Source: Bacillus pumilus
GTDB taxonomy: Bacteria > Bacillota > Bacilli > Bacillales > Bacillaceae
Length of the DNA: 64,000 bases
Direction of reading: 5' to 3'
NCBI RefSeq assembly: GCF_003431975.1
Contig: NZ_CP027116.1
Coordinates: 3,224,001-3,288,000, forward strand
Part shown: in pieces, positions 39,764 to 48,872 of the stretch
How positions within the stretch are numbered: the first letter of the stretch is position 1
Layout: each line of letters opens with the position of its first letter
The notes under the pieces: generated by a model
The model's database searches: none
What the model saw: the letters and a program-made list of their open reading frames with translations, nothing else
What the model was told of the DNA's origin: nothing
Made by a program: the position numbers and the translations under genes

Positions 39764-40446
39764 TTCCCACCCTCTCTCCGATCTTTTATTTCCATCGCAG
39801 GAATGCCTACAGCGACTTTCTGATCGTGTATCTCTCGTGTCACTGCCGCCCCTGCCCCAATGATTGTCCAGCTTCCAATCGGTGTCCCAGGTATCACAAC
39901 AGCACCTGCCCCGATATGGGCACCCTCCCGTACAGACACACAGCCAGTTAACACTGCTCCCGGTGACAGGTGCACAAACGATTCGAGTATACAGTCATGT
40001 TCTACGATAGATCCTGTATTGATAATCACATGTTCACCGATTGCGGCATCTGCTTGAACGACTGCCCTTGCCATCACGACAGTCCCCTTTCCAATCACCG
40101 CTGATGGACTTATCACCGACTCGGGATGGATGAGTGTGGCAAACGCGGTGTTTTCAAATGAGAGACGTTCCTTTACTAGCTGTCTGATCTCATTTTGTCC
40201 AATGGCAATCAGCCACTTCATATGAGGCATTGTTTTTCTCAGCTGTTCACTCATGGAAATCGGTCCATACAAAATACCGCTTTGAGTCACAGCTTCTTCA
40301 AATTGATCATCTAATACGGCACATAATGAGTATTCAGGGTGTGCAAAAATCACATCTTGAATGACTTTGCTATGTCCGCCAGCCCCAATTAAACCAATCG
40401 GCTGCTCTTTACATATCGGTTCCTTTGAATTTTTCAGCTGTGGCAT
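39760..40446 (-). CDS. epsM: Sugar O/N-acetyltransferase EpsM
   Basis: 228 residues. N-terminal Rossmann-like part (GLIGAGGHSKVIQDV, about 18-33) and a C-terminal left-handed beta-helix of hexapeptide repeats (VIGKGTVVMARAVVQ, HIGAGAVVIPG), as in PglD-type acetyltransferases. Acetylates the amino sugar made by EpsC/EpsN. The ATG at 40446 lies 38 bases inside epsL and has no good ribosome site, so the exact start is uncertain. Confidence 0.92.
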   Translation of the reverse strand: MPQLKNSKEPICKEQPIGLIGAGGHSKVIQDVIFAHPEYSLCAVLDDQFEEAVTQSGILYGPISMSEQLRKTMPHMKWLIAIGQNEIRQLVKERLSFENTAFATLIHPESVISPSAVIGKGTVVMARAVVQADAAIGEHVIINTGSIVEHDCILESFVHLSPGAVLTGCVSVREGAHIGAGAVVIPGTPIGSWTIIGAGAAVTREIHDQKVAVGIPAMEIKDRREGGK

Positions 40447-41002
40447 GATGCGGCTGCTGCACCCCCTCTGTTTTGATCACTTTCAACAAGGTCATCCATA
40501 AAATTTTCATATCAAGCCAAAACGATTGATGCTCGACATACCAGAGGTCATAGGTGAATTTCTCCTCCCAGGAAATCGTGTTCCTGCCATTCACCTGTGC
40601 CCATCCCGTGATGCCCGGCTTCACAAGATGACGTCTTGCTTGTTCCTCTGTATACATCGGCAAATACTCCATCAAAAGCGGTCTTGGTCCAACGAGACTG
40701 AGCTCTCCTTTCAGGACATTGATTAGCTGGGGCAATTCATCAAGACTGAGCTTACGAATTAAGGCGCCGGTTTTTGTTAATCGCAGATGATCTGGCAGCA
40801 GCTCCCCATGTTCGTCTCGTTCATCGGTCATCGTCCGAAATTTATACAGCATAAATGGCTGGCCATACAGACCAGGGCGCTTCTGCCGAAACAACACAGG
40901 CGAGCCAATTTTCCACCGAATCAGTCCATAAATCAGAAGAAAAAGAAGGCTGCCTGCGATGAGCAGCGTCAATGACACCGCCACATCTATCATTCTTTTC
41001 AT
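40409..41002 (-). CDS. epsL: Priming glycosyl-1-phosphate transferase EpsL
   Basis: 197 residues, bacterial sugar transferase (WbaP/PglC-type). One N-terminal membrane segment (about 6-28), then KFRTMTDERDEHGELLP and KLSLDELPQLINVLKGELSLVGPRP (read in parts), KPGITGWAQVNGR. Transfers a sugar phosphate to undecaprenyl phosphate to start the exopolysaccharide repeat. The start is ATG at 41002 behind AAGGAGG. Confidence 0.95.
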   Translation of the reverse strand: MKRMIDVAVSLTLLIAGSLLFLLIYGLIRWKIGSPVLFRQKRPGLYGQPFMLYKFRTMTDERDEHGELLPDHLRLTKTGALIRKLSLDELPQLINVLKGELSLVGPRPLLMEYLPMYTEEQARRHLVKPGITGWAQVNGRNTISWEEKFTYDLWYVEHQSFWLDMKILWMTLLKVIKTEGVQQPHHATAEKFKGTDM

Positions 41003-41022
41003 TATTAAACCTCCTTGTCTCA

Positions 41023-42537
41023 CTAGCGGGAGACCGCTTGTTTTACCTTATGCACCAGCTGCTTCCGCTCTCGTTTTGTTCCTGCAAATTGATATAAATA
41101 GCCCAGATAGAGAATGAAACAAAACCCACTGATACAAAACAGCTCCCACCACGAAGTCACGTCATAAAGCGCCTGAATCCCTGTACAGACGCCCCAAATC
41201 ATGAGCGCTCCTGCAAGTGGAACCAATGTATGCTTATAAAAGATGGTGCGTTTCTGATTCGTGATAGCGGCTGTATAAAATGGCAGAAACACGATATTTT
41301 TCATTAATAAAACAATCGCTCCTGCTGATGCAATGCCATATAAACCAAGCTGAAGCAGATGAGTCAATCCATAGGCAAAAAGCACGTTGGATACACCTAA
41401 TATGAGCGTGACCACCGCTGGAACCTTCAATCGATTAAAAGCGGTCGGCACATATGTCAGCGGTAAAAACATCAAGGTTAAGCATAAATAAGCGGCATGT
41501 ATCACGAGAAGCCACTTTAGCTCTTCAAAGGCAGGTCCAAGCCATAGAAGCATGAGCGGACCAGCGAGCCCTCCTAGTAGCGCGGCTGGGAATGCGACAA
41601 ATAAGCCGCTCCACTTAATGGCGCTGGCTGCATATTGAATGAGTCCTTCCTTGTCCTGATTCGAGTAAAATTTCGTGATCGTTGGCGCAAATACAACCGC
41701 CAGTGTCCCTGCCAGTGTGCGTAATAATAATGGAAATTGTAATATGGCCGCATACTGTCCCGTCGCTTCCGCTCCAATAAGCAAGTTGGTCATCAATAAA
41801 TCAATCTGCAAAAACAACAAAATCCCCATTTGCTCAAATGAATGCCAGACACCTGATCGAACAAGTGTGAGACTAGAAGATAACGAGACATGCCGCCACT
41901 TAAACGAAAACCAAGGGATGAGTTTTTTAAAATAATAGATACCCATTCCCACCGCCGCTAAGCTCCCTATCACGGCTGCAAGCGGAATATGCCAGATGGC
42001 GGGTGCTGTCCATGTAAACAGCATCACAATCATCAGCGCCCTCAAAAACATCTGAATGGCCTGACCAACACTAGATACATATAACTTATTCGCATAAAAT
42101 GGTGCAGCCCCAATGCCGGACATCACAAAATTGAGCATAAATAAAAGACCTCCTAATATAAAGGCGGTCTGTGTATCCTGTGCAAGATGATCAGGCACAT
42201 GAAGCCACTCAACCAGCTGGCGAGACATGAACAGACAAAGCAAAAAGAGACTAATCGATAAAAAAATGGAACTGACAAAATAAGATGAGAGATAGCGCTG
42301 CGCCTTCTCTATTTCCCCTTTATGAGCCGCCACAGAAAAAAAACGGACCACAACAGCACTTAACGAAGCCGTAATGACCGATAAGTAGTTGATCATATTT
42401 TGCGTCAGATGGATTAAGCCAAATGCTTCCACTCCAAGTGTATGAACGATGTATGGTGTTAAACAAACAGACATGAGCATCATCAAGACAAACGTCATGA
42501 GGTTTGCACTGGCATTGTAAACAAACGCTCGATTCAT
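41023..42537 (-). CDS. epsK: Polysaccharide flippase EpsK
   Basis: 504 residues, about fourteen membrane helices, Wzx/MOP superfamily. Translocates lipid-linked repeats across the membrane. Directly follows epsI with a 28-base gap: the glycosyltransferase epsJ found between them in B. subtilis is not here. Confidence 0.93.
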   Translation of the reverse strand: MNRAFVYNASANLMTFVLMMLMSVCLTPYIVHTLGVEAFGLIHLTQNMINYLSVITASLSAVVVRFFSVAAHKGEIEKAQRYLSSYFVSSIFLSISLFLLCLFMSRQLVEWLHVPDHLAQDTQTAFILGGLLFMLNFVMSGIGAAPFYANKLYVSSVGQAIQMFLRALMIVMLFTWTAPAIWHIPLAAVIGSLAAVGMGIYYFKKLIPWFSFKWRHVSLSSSLTLVRSGVWHSFEQMGILLFLQIDLLMTNLLIGAEATGQYAAILQFPLLLRTLAGTLAVVFAPTITKFYSNQDKEGLIQYAASAIKWSGLFVAFPAALLGGLAGPLMLLWLGPAFEELKWLLVIHAAYLCLTLMFLPLTYVPTAFNRLKVPAVVTLILGVSNVLFAYGLTHLLQLGLYGIASAGAIVLLMKNIVFLPFYTAAITNQKRTIFYKHTLVPLAGALMIWGVCTGIQALYDVTSWWELFCISGFCFILYLGYLYQFAGTKRERKQLVHKVKQAVSR

Positions 42538-42565
42538 TGTATTTTCACGCAGCGTCTAAAAGCCT

Positions 42566-43594
42566 TCATCCAGCTTCCTCTCCCTTTTGACCGCTCGTTT
42601 TCATCAGCTGATCAATCGCTTTTTTTACAGCCGTCTCATTGGGTTCTGTTACTAGCGTCAAAAACGGAAGATCCGTGACCCATTCATACCCTTCCATCAC
42701 CTTATGATCAAACGACCTGAGGACAACACATGGTGTATGTGTAATCGCGCAAAAGATCATGCCATGAAGCCGGTCTGTCACGACGACCTGCGCCTTCCTT
42801 AGCTCTGTCCATAAGGCAGATAATTCATCTAAACGGGTCGTTCGATCAACTCGTTTGCCAATTGTCGTTGTGATGAAACCGACTTGATCATACGACTCTT
42901 GAATATGCTGCTGCAGCTGCTGGCGCTTCTCCTTGGTGAGATAGGCTTCCTTATCCTCACGCAGACAAAGCAGAACCCCTTCACGTTTTTGTTCCTTTGA
43001 TGATTCGTCTAATGTCAGCACCATATCAGGCTGTTTCCACACATGTTGATTAGGAAAGTGCTGCTTCATCCATGCATAGGTTGTTTGATCTCTTGCCATG
43101 AGAAGCAGTCTCGGATGGTGTTTGTATGTTTGAATGGCGCGGCGTTCCTCTCTTTTTCCCCTCTTCGTTTCTGTGAAATGGGCAGTGGCCGGCAGTTGAA
43201 TGATCGGATAGGACTTGAAGGTCTTCATGATAAATTGTCTCGTCCATTCTTCATAACGGTATAAGTCCCCCATATTGCCCCCACCGATGATACAGACGAT
43301 GTCTTCTGGGTGCCGCATACGCTTTAACGGACGGGCGAGGCGATAGATTTCTTTCATGTCCACTTCCATGATGTCATAGGCGGGAAAGTGCTTTTTAAAA
43401 AAACAATAACTCGCATACGCAATCGCATGATCCCCCAAATTATCATGCCCTGGCAGTAGCGTGAGAATGATTTTCTTCTGATGACTCAGCTCTGGCAGGC
43501 TTTGGCGGCTCATGCGATATTCAAGCGGATATTTGACCTTTAAGAGGAGCCACTCTGCGGCGTGCGCCTTCAATTGCTGTAATGTCAATCTCAT
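42566..43594 (-). CDS. epsI: Polysaccharide pyruvyltransferase EpsI
   Basis: 342 residues, pyruvyl-transferase family (PF04230). Characteristic LLPGHDNLGDHAIAYAS, IIGGGNMGDLYRYEEWTRQF, QLPATAHF, and VVTDRLHGMIFCAI. It probably adds ketal-linked pyruvate to the polymer. The start is ATG at 43594 or TTG at 43588 (6 bases after GGGGTG); it overlaps nothing and lies 5 bases beyond the epsH stop region. Since epsO is absent it is the only pyruvyltransferase of the operon. Confidence 0.93.
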   Translation of the reverse strand: MRLTLQQLKAHAAEWLLLKVKYPLEYRMSRQSLPELSHQKKIILTLLPGHDNLGDHAIAYASYCFFKKHFPAYDIMEVDMKEIYRLARPLKRMRHPEDIVCIIGGGNMGDLYRYEEWTRQFIMKTFKSYPIIQLPATAHFTETKRGKREERRAIQTYKHHPRLLLMARDQTTYAWMKQHFPNQHVWKQPDMVLTLDESSKEQKREGVLLCLREDKEAYLTKEKRQQLQQHIQESYDQVGFITTTIGKRVDRTTRLDELSALWTELRKAQVVVTDRLHGMIFCAITHTPCVVLRSFDHKVMEGYEWVTDLPFLTLVTEPNETAVKKAIDQLMKTSGQKGEEAG

Positions 43595-43599
43595 CACCC

Positions 43600-44622
43600 C
43601 TATTTCCTTGTTTGATATTCGATCCATTTTTGATAGCTTGAAGCGGCGGCAGAAAGCGGATAAACCAGCCGACACTTCGCAAGGAATAAAATCATTCGCT
43701 TTCGAGCGGTGAGCCTCGATGACTCCACTTGTTTGACGGCATGCTGAAAAGCCTCGTGTGTCACCATTTCACGCATGTGATCAAGCTTTTCCTGAATAGA
43801 GAGGGCATTTTGGCTCTTCCATTCGTTGAGCATACAATGAAGCGTATGATTGACAATAAAAAAATCAAGTGCCTTCTCATACAAAGAGATGTCATCATAT
43901 TCATTCAAAAATAAGCGCTGCGCATGATAAAAGGTCAGCCCATGATGAAAATACTGCTTCTGATAGCGCTGCACAATGGATGCAAGATGAACTCGGTAGT
44001 AATAAAGAGGTTCATGAACAAAGGCCATGCGGCGTGATAAAGAAAAACAGCGCAGCGTCACATATTGATCTTCTATGTTCTCAAGTTCACCCCGCAGTGG
44101 AAATCGAATATCGTGTTCCTCCATAAAGGCACGCCGATACAGCTTATTCCATGAAAATCCCGTGATCTCTCCGTGCAATAACGCTTTGATTAAGCTCGTT
44201 TTTTCGGCTGATCGCTCGGCTAACAGCTTCGTTGGAATCGTTCGTTTTGACTGTTCAAATTGAATCCAGTACTCACTGATCACAAGATCTGCGCCGGTCA
44301 TTTCAGCTTTTTCATATAAGGCTTTGCAGTAATGAGGCGAGAGAATATCATCTGAATCAATAAAGGCGAGATACGTCCCTTTTGCTTCTTCGATGCCCCG
44401 GTTCCTCACTGCGCCTAACCCTTGATTGGTTTGATGAATCACCCGAAAGCGCTGATCTCTTGCAGCAAATGTCTCAAGCCATTCTCCACTGTGATCTGTA
44501 GATCCATCATTGATAAGAATGACCTCTATATCTGCAAAACTTTGATTTTCAATTGATTGAAGGCATTGCTCCACATATTGACTCGTATTGTAGACTGCGA
44601 CCAATAGACTGATAGCTGGCAT
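43600..44622 (-). CDS. epsH: Glycosyltransferase family 2 protein EpsH
   Basis: 340 residues. GT-A fold: SLLVAVYNTSQYVEQCL, VILINDGSTDHSGEW, and the metal-binding DSDD (IDSDDILSPHY). EpsH-like, with the first 120 residues closest. The start is ATG at 44622, 9 bases after GGTGGGG. In B. subtilis EpsH and EpsJ are the two GT2 enzymes for N-acetylglucosamine polymer; only one is present here. Confidence 0.92.
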   Translation of the reverse strand: MPAISLLVAVYNTSQYVEQCLQSIENQSFADIEVILINDGSTDHSGEWLETFAARDQRFRVIHQTNQGLGAVRNRGIEEAKGTYLAFIDSDDILSPHYCKALYEKAEMTGADLVISEYWIQFEQSKRTIPTKLLAERSAEKTSLIKALLHGEITGFSWNKLYRRAFMEEHDIRFPLRGELENIEDQYVTLRCFSLSRRMAFVHEPLYYYRVHLASIVQRYQKQYFHHGLTFYHAQRLFLNEYDDISLYEKALDFFIVNHTLHCMLNEWKSQNALSIQEKLDHMREMVTHEAFQHAVKQVESSRLTARKRMILFLAKCRLVYPLSAAASSYQKWIEYQTRK

Positions 44623-44649
44623 TACAACATGCCCCACCTTTCTCCAAAT

Positions 44650-45753
44650 CTACTTTGTAAATATCGTCCTGTACGGTAAAACAGATGAATCGAATGGCAT
44701 TAGCATGATGCTGTACAGAATATAGCAAACAGCAATCCCTACATAGATAAAAACATTAGACCGCTGATCAAAAATACGTGTGAAATATGGCAGTAAAATG
44801 AGCTGATACAAGCCAAAATAAATATGAAATCTTGCATAAATGACATCCTTTGTTGCCAGAATGCCAAACAAGAAACCGAGCAAACAAAAATTCACCACAT
44901 AATCACTCTCAGGCGTCAGCTCACGAAGTCGTTTTCGATAAAGGAAAGCTAGCAAAAGCGGCAAAATCAACACACCGATTTTTGTCACATTCATTCCATT
45001 TGTATTCGTTGTGAGCCATTCCTCATAATGTCCATATGAGCTTCCTTGCAGCATCACGACAAACACGGAAACAAAGCGGTCATAAAGAGCGGTAAGCCCT
45101 AAGAAGATCATGCATAAAAACATCATCATCCAAGACCAAGCCTTTGTTCTCACGATAAAGTACACAGGAATCATGATGAGAGCCGATGAATGAAACAATG
45201 AACACACGAGAACGAGCGGAAAATACAATTTCCACTGACCATTGATCACAAGACGGATGGCATAAAAGAGAATCGCCGCCACCATATACTGACGCATGCC
45301 ATTAAACGAAGCGTAATAATGAAAAGTGCCGAGAAAAAGCAGCATACTCAGCTCAAAGGGGCGTCCGTATTGAATGAGCGTCTTGATGATAAAAAAATAG
45401 GTGATCGCCCCAACCGAGATATACATGATTTGCGGATCATGGGACAGTTGATTAAGCATCCATAAAATAAACGTAAACCCTGGATCGGTAGCGGCTTTCT
45501 CCACTCCAAATCCGAAGATATGCCAAGGTTTTTCATAATTGACGGAGAACTCATACATCTGTCCATATGTGACAAAATCGGTTCCTACTTTGTACCGAAT
45601 ACCAGCGACAATACAAAGAAACAAAAACGGAAAAAACACGAGAATCTTGTTTGGTCGCCATCCGCTTTGAATGGTATCATCACGCCTGCCGTAAAATGCA
45701 GCAAAGCTCGACCATAAATAGACCATGATCATGTTCACCAAATAAACCGCCAT
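44650..45753 (-). CDS. epsG: Polysaccharide polymerase EpsG
   Basis: 367 residues, the same length as in B. subtilis; ten or more membrane helices, EpsG/Wzy family. Contains [18 protein letters not shown] and [18 protein letters not shown], typical of the family. Polymerises lipid-linked repeats at the outer membrane face. Confidence 0.94.
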   Translation of the reverse strand: MAVYLVNMIMVYLWSSFAAFYGRRDDTIQSGWRPNKILVFFPFLFLCIVAGIRYKVGTDFVTYGQMYEFSVNYEKPWHIFGFGVEKAATDPGFTFILWMLNQLSHDPQIMYISVGAITYFFIIKTLIQYGRPFELSMLLFLGTFHYYASFNGMRQYMVAAILFYAIRLVINGQWKLYFPLVLVCSLFHSSALIMIPVYFIVRTKAWSWMMMFLCMIFLGLTALYDRFVSVFVVMLQGSSYGHYEEWLTTNTNGMNVTKIGVLILPLLLAFLYRKRLRELTPESDYVVNFCLLGFLFGILATKDVIYARFHIYFGLYQLILLPYFTRIFDQRSNVFIYVGIAVCYILYSIMLMPFDSSVLPYRTIFTK

Positions 45754-45767
45754 CTGCTATTCCTTCC

Positions 45768-46898
45768 TTAAAGTCCATATCCATTCATCACACGTGTGAT
45801 GTTCTGTTTCACATCAAATCCTCTTTGCTCAAGCTGGGACGTAATGGTCTCTTGACGTGGCGGTTCTGCATGATACGCTTCAAGAACTGCCTTCATCCAT
45901 TCATGCGCAGAGTCCCGGAGTGACATTCTTTTCACAAGCCCGCAGCCTAAATCCACTTCCTCTGTAATATGATCTGAAATCACACAAGGCAGCCCAGATG
46001 CCTGTGCTTCCACTAATACAAGCGGAAGACCTTCAAACAAGGAAGGCATCACAAATACGTCAAATGCTTTCATATACTTTGGTACGTCTGATACGACGCC
46101 TGTAAAGACGATATCCTCTAACAACCCTGCCTTCTCCGCATACGATTCAACCAACTGCCTCAGCGGTCCATCCCCAACGAGAACTAGTTGAAATGACACT
46201 CCCTGCTTCTTTAATGTCTGTGCTAGCTCCATAAAAAAGACGTGATTTTTTTGCTCATGAAACCGCCCAATATGACCAATGATCATTTTCTTTTCGTGAA
46301 GACCTAGCTGCTTTTTGATCTCCATTTTTTCGTCTGGATCAGGCTGAAAGAAAAGGGATAGATCAATCCCATTCGGAAGCAGCTCAACTTGTCCATTCTG
46401 CATTTTTTTCTGTCCAAATAAAAAAGCACCGGCATCCTCGCCGCATGCAACAAGCTGTGTAGAAAACGCAAAGATCAGCTGCCTAAACCCTTTGAGCATC
46501 ATATGATCAACCCAGTTGGGCGACTGTTTCCAAGCTGTATTATGCGAATGACAAATGCGCACCTTCACACCCGCCAGTTTCGCAGCAACTGCACAGAAGC
46601 CTGTTTGAAAATCTGTATGAGCATGCACTGCTTGATAGGGTCCCGTTCGCTTGATCGTCTTTGTCAGATTTTTCACAAAAGCCAAAGGAGAGGACGTTCC
46701 AATGCTTGGGACGTAAAAGATTCGTCCACCTAGCCTCTGAATCTCCTCATCATAATCACAGACATCCTCGCGGTGGGAAATGAAATCAAATTGAAGGACA
46801 TTTCGATCGAGTGCACGATAAATGTTCATGATCATCGTTTCAGCTCCGCCGCGGTTCATCCCGCCTACAATATGGAGTACACGCTTTGGCTCACTCAT
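45768..46898 (-). CDS. epsF: Glycosyltransferase family 4 protein EpsF
   Basis: 376 residues, GT-B fold. N-terminal HIVGGMNRGGAETMIMNIY, middle HAHTDFQTGF and HSHNTAWK, C-terminal donor-site FVMPSLFEGLPLVLVEAQASG (split at 20). Matches B. subtilis EpsF. The ATG lies 8 bases inside epsE's end. Confidence 0.94.
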   Translation of the reverse strand: MSEPKRVLHIVGGMNRGGAETMIMNIYRALDRNVLQFDFISHREDVCDYDEEIQRLGGRIFYVPSIGTSSPLAFVKNLTKTIKRTGPYQAVHAHTDFQTGFCAVAAKLAGVKVRICHSHNTAWKQSPNWVDHMMLKGFRQLIFAFSTQLVACGEDAGAFLFGQKKMQNGQVELLPNGIDLSLFFQPDPDEKMEIKKQLGLHEKKMIIGHIGRFHEQKNHVFFMELAQTLKKQGVSFQLVLVGDGPLRQLVESYAEKAGLLEDIVFTGVVSDVPKYMKAFDVFVMPSLFEGLPLVLVEAQASGLPCVISDHITEEVDLGCGLVKRMSLRDSAHEWMKAVLEAYHAEPPRQETITSQLEQRGFDVKQNITRVMNGYGL

Positions 46899-47730
46899 CC
46901 CGTATCGTCCTCCTTTTCAACAAAGACGTCTCCAGCTTTCGGCGATGATAAAATTTCATGACCTTCGGTGATAAACAGGCACGGATGACCGGTTTTATTG
47001 CAAATAGATAATCAACCGGCGACAATTTTAATAACCAGCATGCTTTTAAAACGAGCCAGGCATTATCTATGGAATATTGAAACTTACGGCGCTGAAAAGC
47101 AGCTTCATCCTCTCTCACAAGGTATAACGGCTCTTGTAAATTAAAGCCTTTCTTCCCTGCCGCAAAAAAGCGGATCCAAAGATCGATATCCTCCATCCGC
47201 CTCGTTGCTTTCACAGAGCGATATCCATTTAACGCCTTGTATGAAGCAGCTCTCATCATAATGGTTCCATGACAAAAAGGAGTCCCTCTTGCCAGCACCT
47301 TCCGATCAGGCTCTGACATCAGTGCACGTATCCCTTTTGTTCCCGTTTCATCAAACACCGTCATCGCCGTACCGACCACATCATATTCCGGATATGATTC
47401 AAGGAAATGCACCTGTTTTTCTAAACGAACAGGCACTGATATATCGTCGCCATCCTGCCTTGCAATCAAGTCTCCCTTCGCTTCAGCTAGACAGCGATTC
47501 AGACTGGCAGCGAGCCTTTGATTTTGCTCATTACGGATAAGTCGAATTCTTTCAGGCGCTCGCTCGGTATAAGACAGCACTTTTTCATAGGTGCCGTCTG
47601 TTGATGCATCATCACATATGATGAGCTCCCAATTTTCATACGTTTGATGAAGAATGGATTCAATGCTTTCTTCTACTGTATCTTGGCAATTGTAGACACC
47701 CATGATGATAGACACCTTTGGCTTACGCAT
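46891..47730 (-). CDS. epsE: Bifunctional glycosyltransferase/flagellar clutch EpsE
   Basis: 279 residues, GT2: VSIIMGVYNCQDTVEESI, ICDDASTDGTYE, ARQDGDDIS (metal-binding DGDD). In B. subtilis EpsE also binds FliG and stops flagellar rotation during biofilm formation; sequence similarity suggests the same here. The start is ATG at 47730, 8 bases after AAGGTG. Confidence 0.94.
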   Translation of the reverse strand: MRKPKVSIIMGVYNCQDTVEESIESILHQTYENWELIICDDASTDGTYEKVLSYTERAPERIRLIRNEQNQRLAASLNRCLAEAKGDLIARQDGDDISVPVRLEKQVHFLESYPEYDVVGTAMTVFDETGTKGIRALMSEPDRKVLARGTPFCHGTIMMRAASYKALNGYRSVKATRRMEDIDLWIRFFAAGKKGFNLQEPLYLVREDEAAFQRRKFQYSIDNAWLVLKACWLLKLSPVDYLFAIKPVIRACLSPKVMKFYHRRKLETSLLKRRTIRDE

Positions 47731-47732
47731 GC

Positions 47733-48872
47733 TCACATCACCTTCTCTGCTTGATCCATATAGATTGTATAAATTTCTTCCATCGCACTCATCGTCTGCT
47801 CCTGTGCAAATGCATGCGCCATGGAGCGGCCCGATTTTCCCATGAGGGGCAGCTGGTTCTTTTTGTGATAGAGCTGATGCAAATAGTCAGCCAAGCCATT
47901 CACATCATGCGGTTTGACTAAAAAACCATTGATGCCATGTTTGATCAACTCACAGTGTCCTCTATTCTCCGTTGCAATGACTGGCTTCTCCGCTGACATT
48001 GCTTCAAGCAAATTCATACCGAGCCCTTCTCTCAGACTAGTGGACACACATACATCACTCATATGCATCCATTCTTCAATTTGTTTGCAAAAACCAGCAA
48101 AGTGGACATGCTTTTCAAGATCGAGCCCGTAAACCAGCTTTTCATACATCGGCCTCATTGTTCCCTCCCCGGCAAACACGATCTTCACATTCGGTATTTT
48201 CCTATACAGCTGTGCACATGCTTTGATGAGCATCCCTTGGTTTTTATTCGTATTTAATTCGCCAGCACACAGCACAATAAAATCTTTTTTAGAAAAGCCA
48301 TAGACTGTGCGAAGACGCTGTTTCTCTTTCTCATCAACCGGTGCAAATCGGTTCATATCCACACCCATACCGGGGACATAATAGACAGATGCCCGTTCTT
48401 TTGATAGACGATCTGCTCTTTTAAAATCCTCTCCATTAATAGTGATCAGAGCGTCTGTATGGCGGGCGAGCCATCGCTCAATTGGATAATAGAGCAGCCA
48501 GTTTTGAAGCGGTGCCCCACGCCAAAAGTGAAAGCCATGTGCCGTGTAAAGAACCTTCGTCCCTTTTTTGCGCGCGCTTTTGGCGGCAAGCCTGCCGATG
48601 ACACTTCCCATTGGTGTGTGACAATGGATGAAGTCATAGTGCTCTTTCGCTAGCAGCTTCTTCAGCTCGACATATGCAAACCGGTTGTGCATATGAAAAG
48701 GAGAGCGCTGAATCGGAATCGAATGTGCTTGATCCACATAGGGCAGCTCAATCTGACCATTTGCCGCTGTATGCACTTCCCATCCTTGTTCCTGAAACCA
48801 CCGGAAATACGGAAGGTGAAATGCCTTAAAATGATAGTCAACCGTTGCGCAAAACAAGACTTTTTTCTTCAT
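47733..48872 (-). CDS. epsD: Glycosyltransferase family 4 protein EpsD
   Basis: 379 residues, GT-B. VDYHFKAFHLPYFRWFQEQGW at the N-terminus (read as family motif, 21 residues split around F16), HCHTPMGSVIGRLAA, and the donor site VSTSLREGLGMNLLEAMSA. Closely follows B. subtilis EpsD. The start is ATG at 48872, overlapping epsC by 35 bases. Confidence 0.94.
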   Translation of the reverse strand: MKKKVLFCATVDYHFKAFHLPYFRWFQEQGWEVHTAANGQIELPYVDQAHSIPIQRSPFHMHNRFAYVELKKLLAKEHYDFIHCHTPMGSVIGRLAAKSARKKGTKVLYTAHGFHFWRGAPLQNWLLYYPIERWLARHTDALITINGEDFKRADRLSKERASVYYVPGMGVDMNRFAPVDEKEKQRLRTVYGFSKKDFIVLCAGELNTNKNQGMLIKACAQLYRKIPNVKIVFAGEGTMRPMYEKLVYGLDLEKHVHFAGFCKQIEEWMHMSDVCVSTSLREGLGMNLLEAMSAEKPVIATENRGHCELIKHGINGFLVKPHDVNGLADYLHQLYHKKNQLPLMGKSGRSMAHAFAQEQTMSAMEEIYTIYMDQAEKVM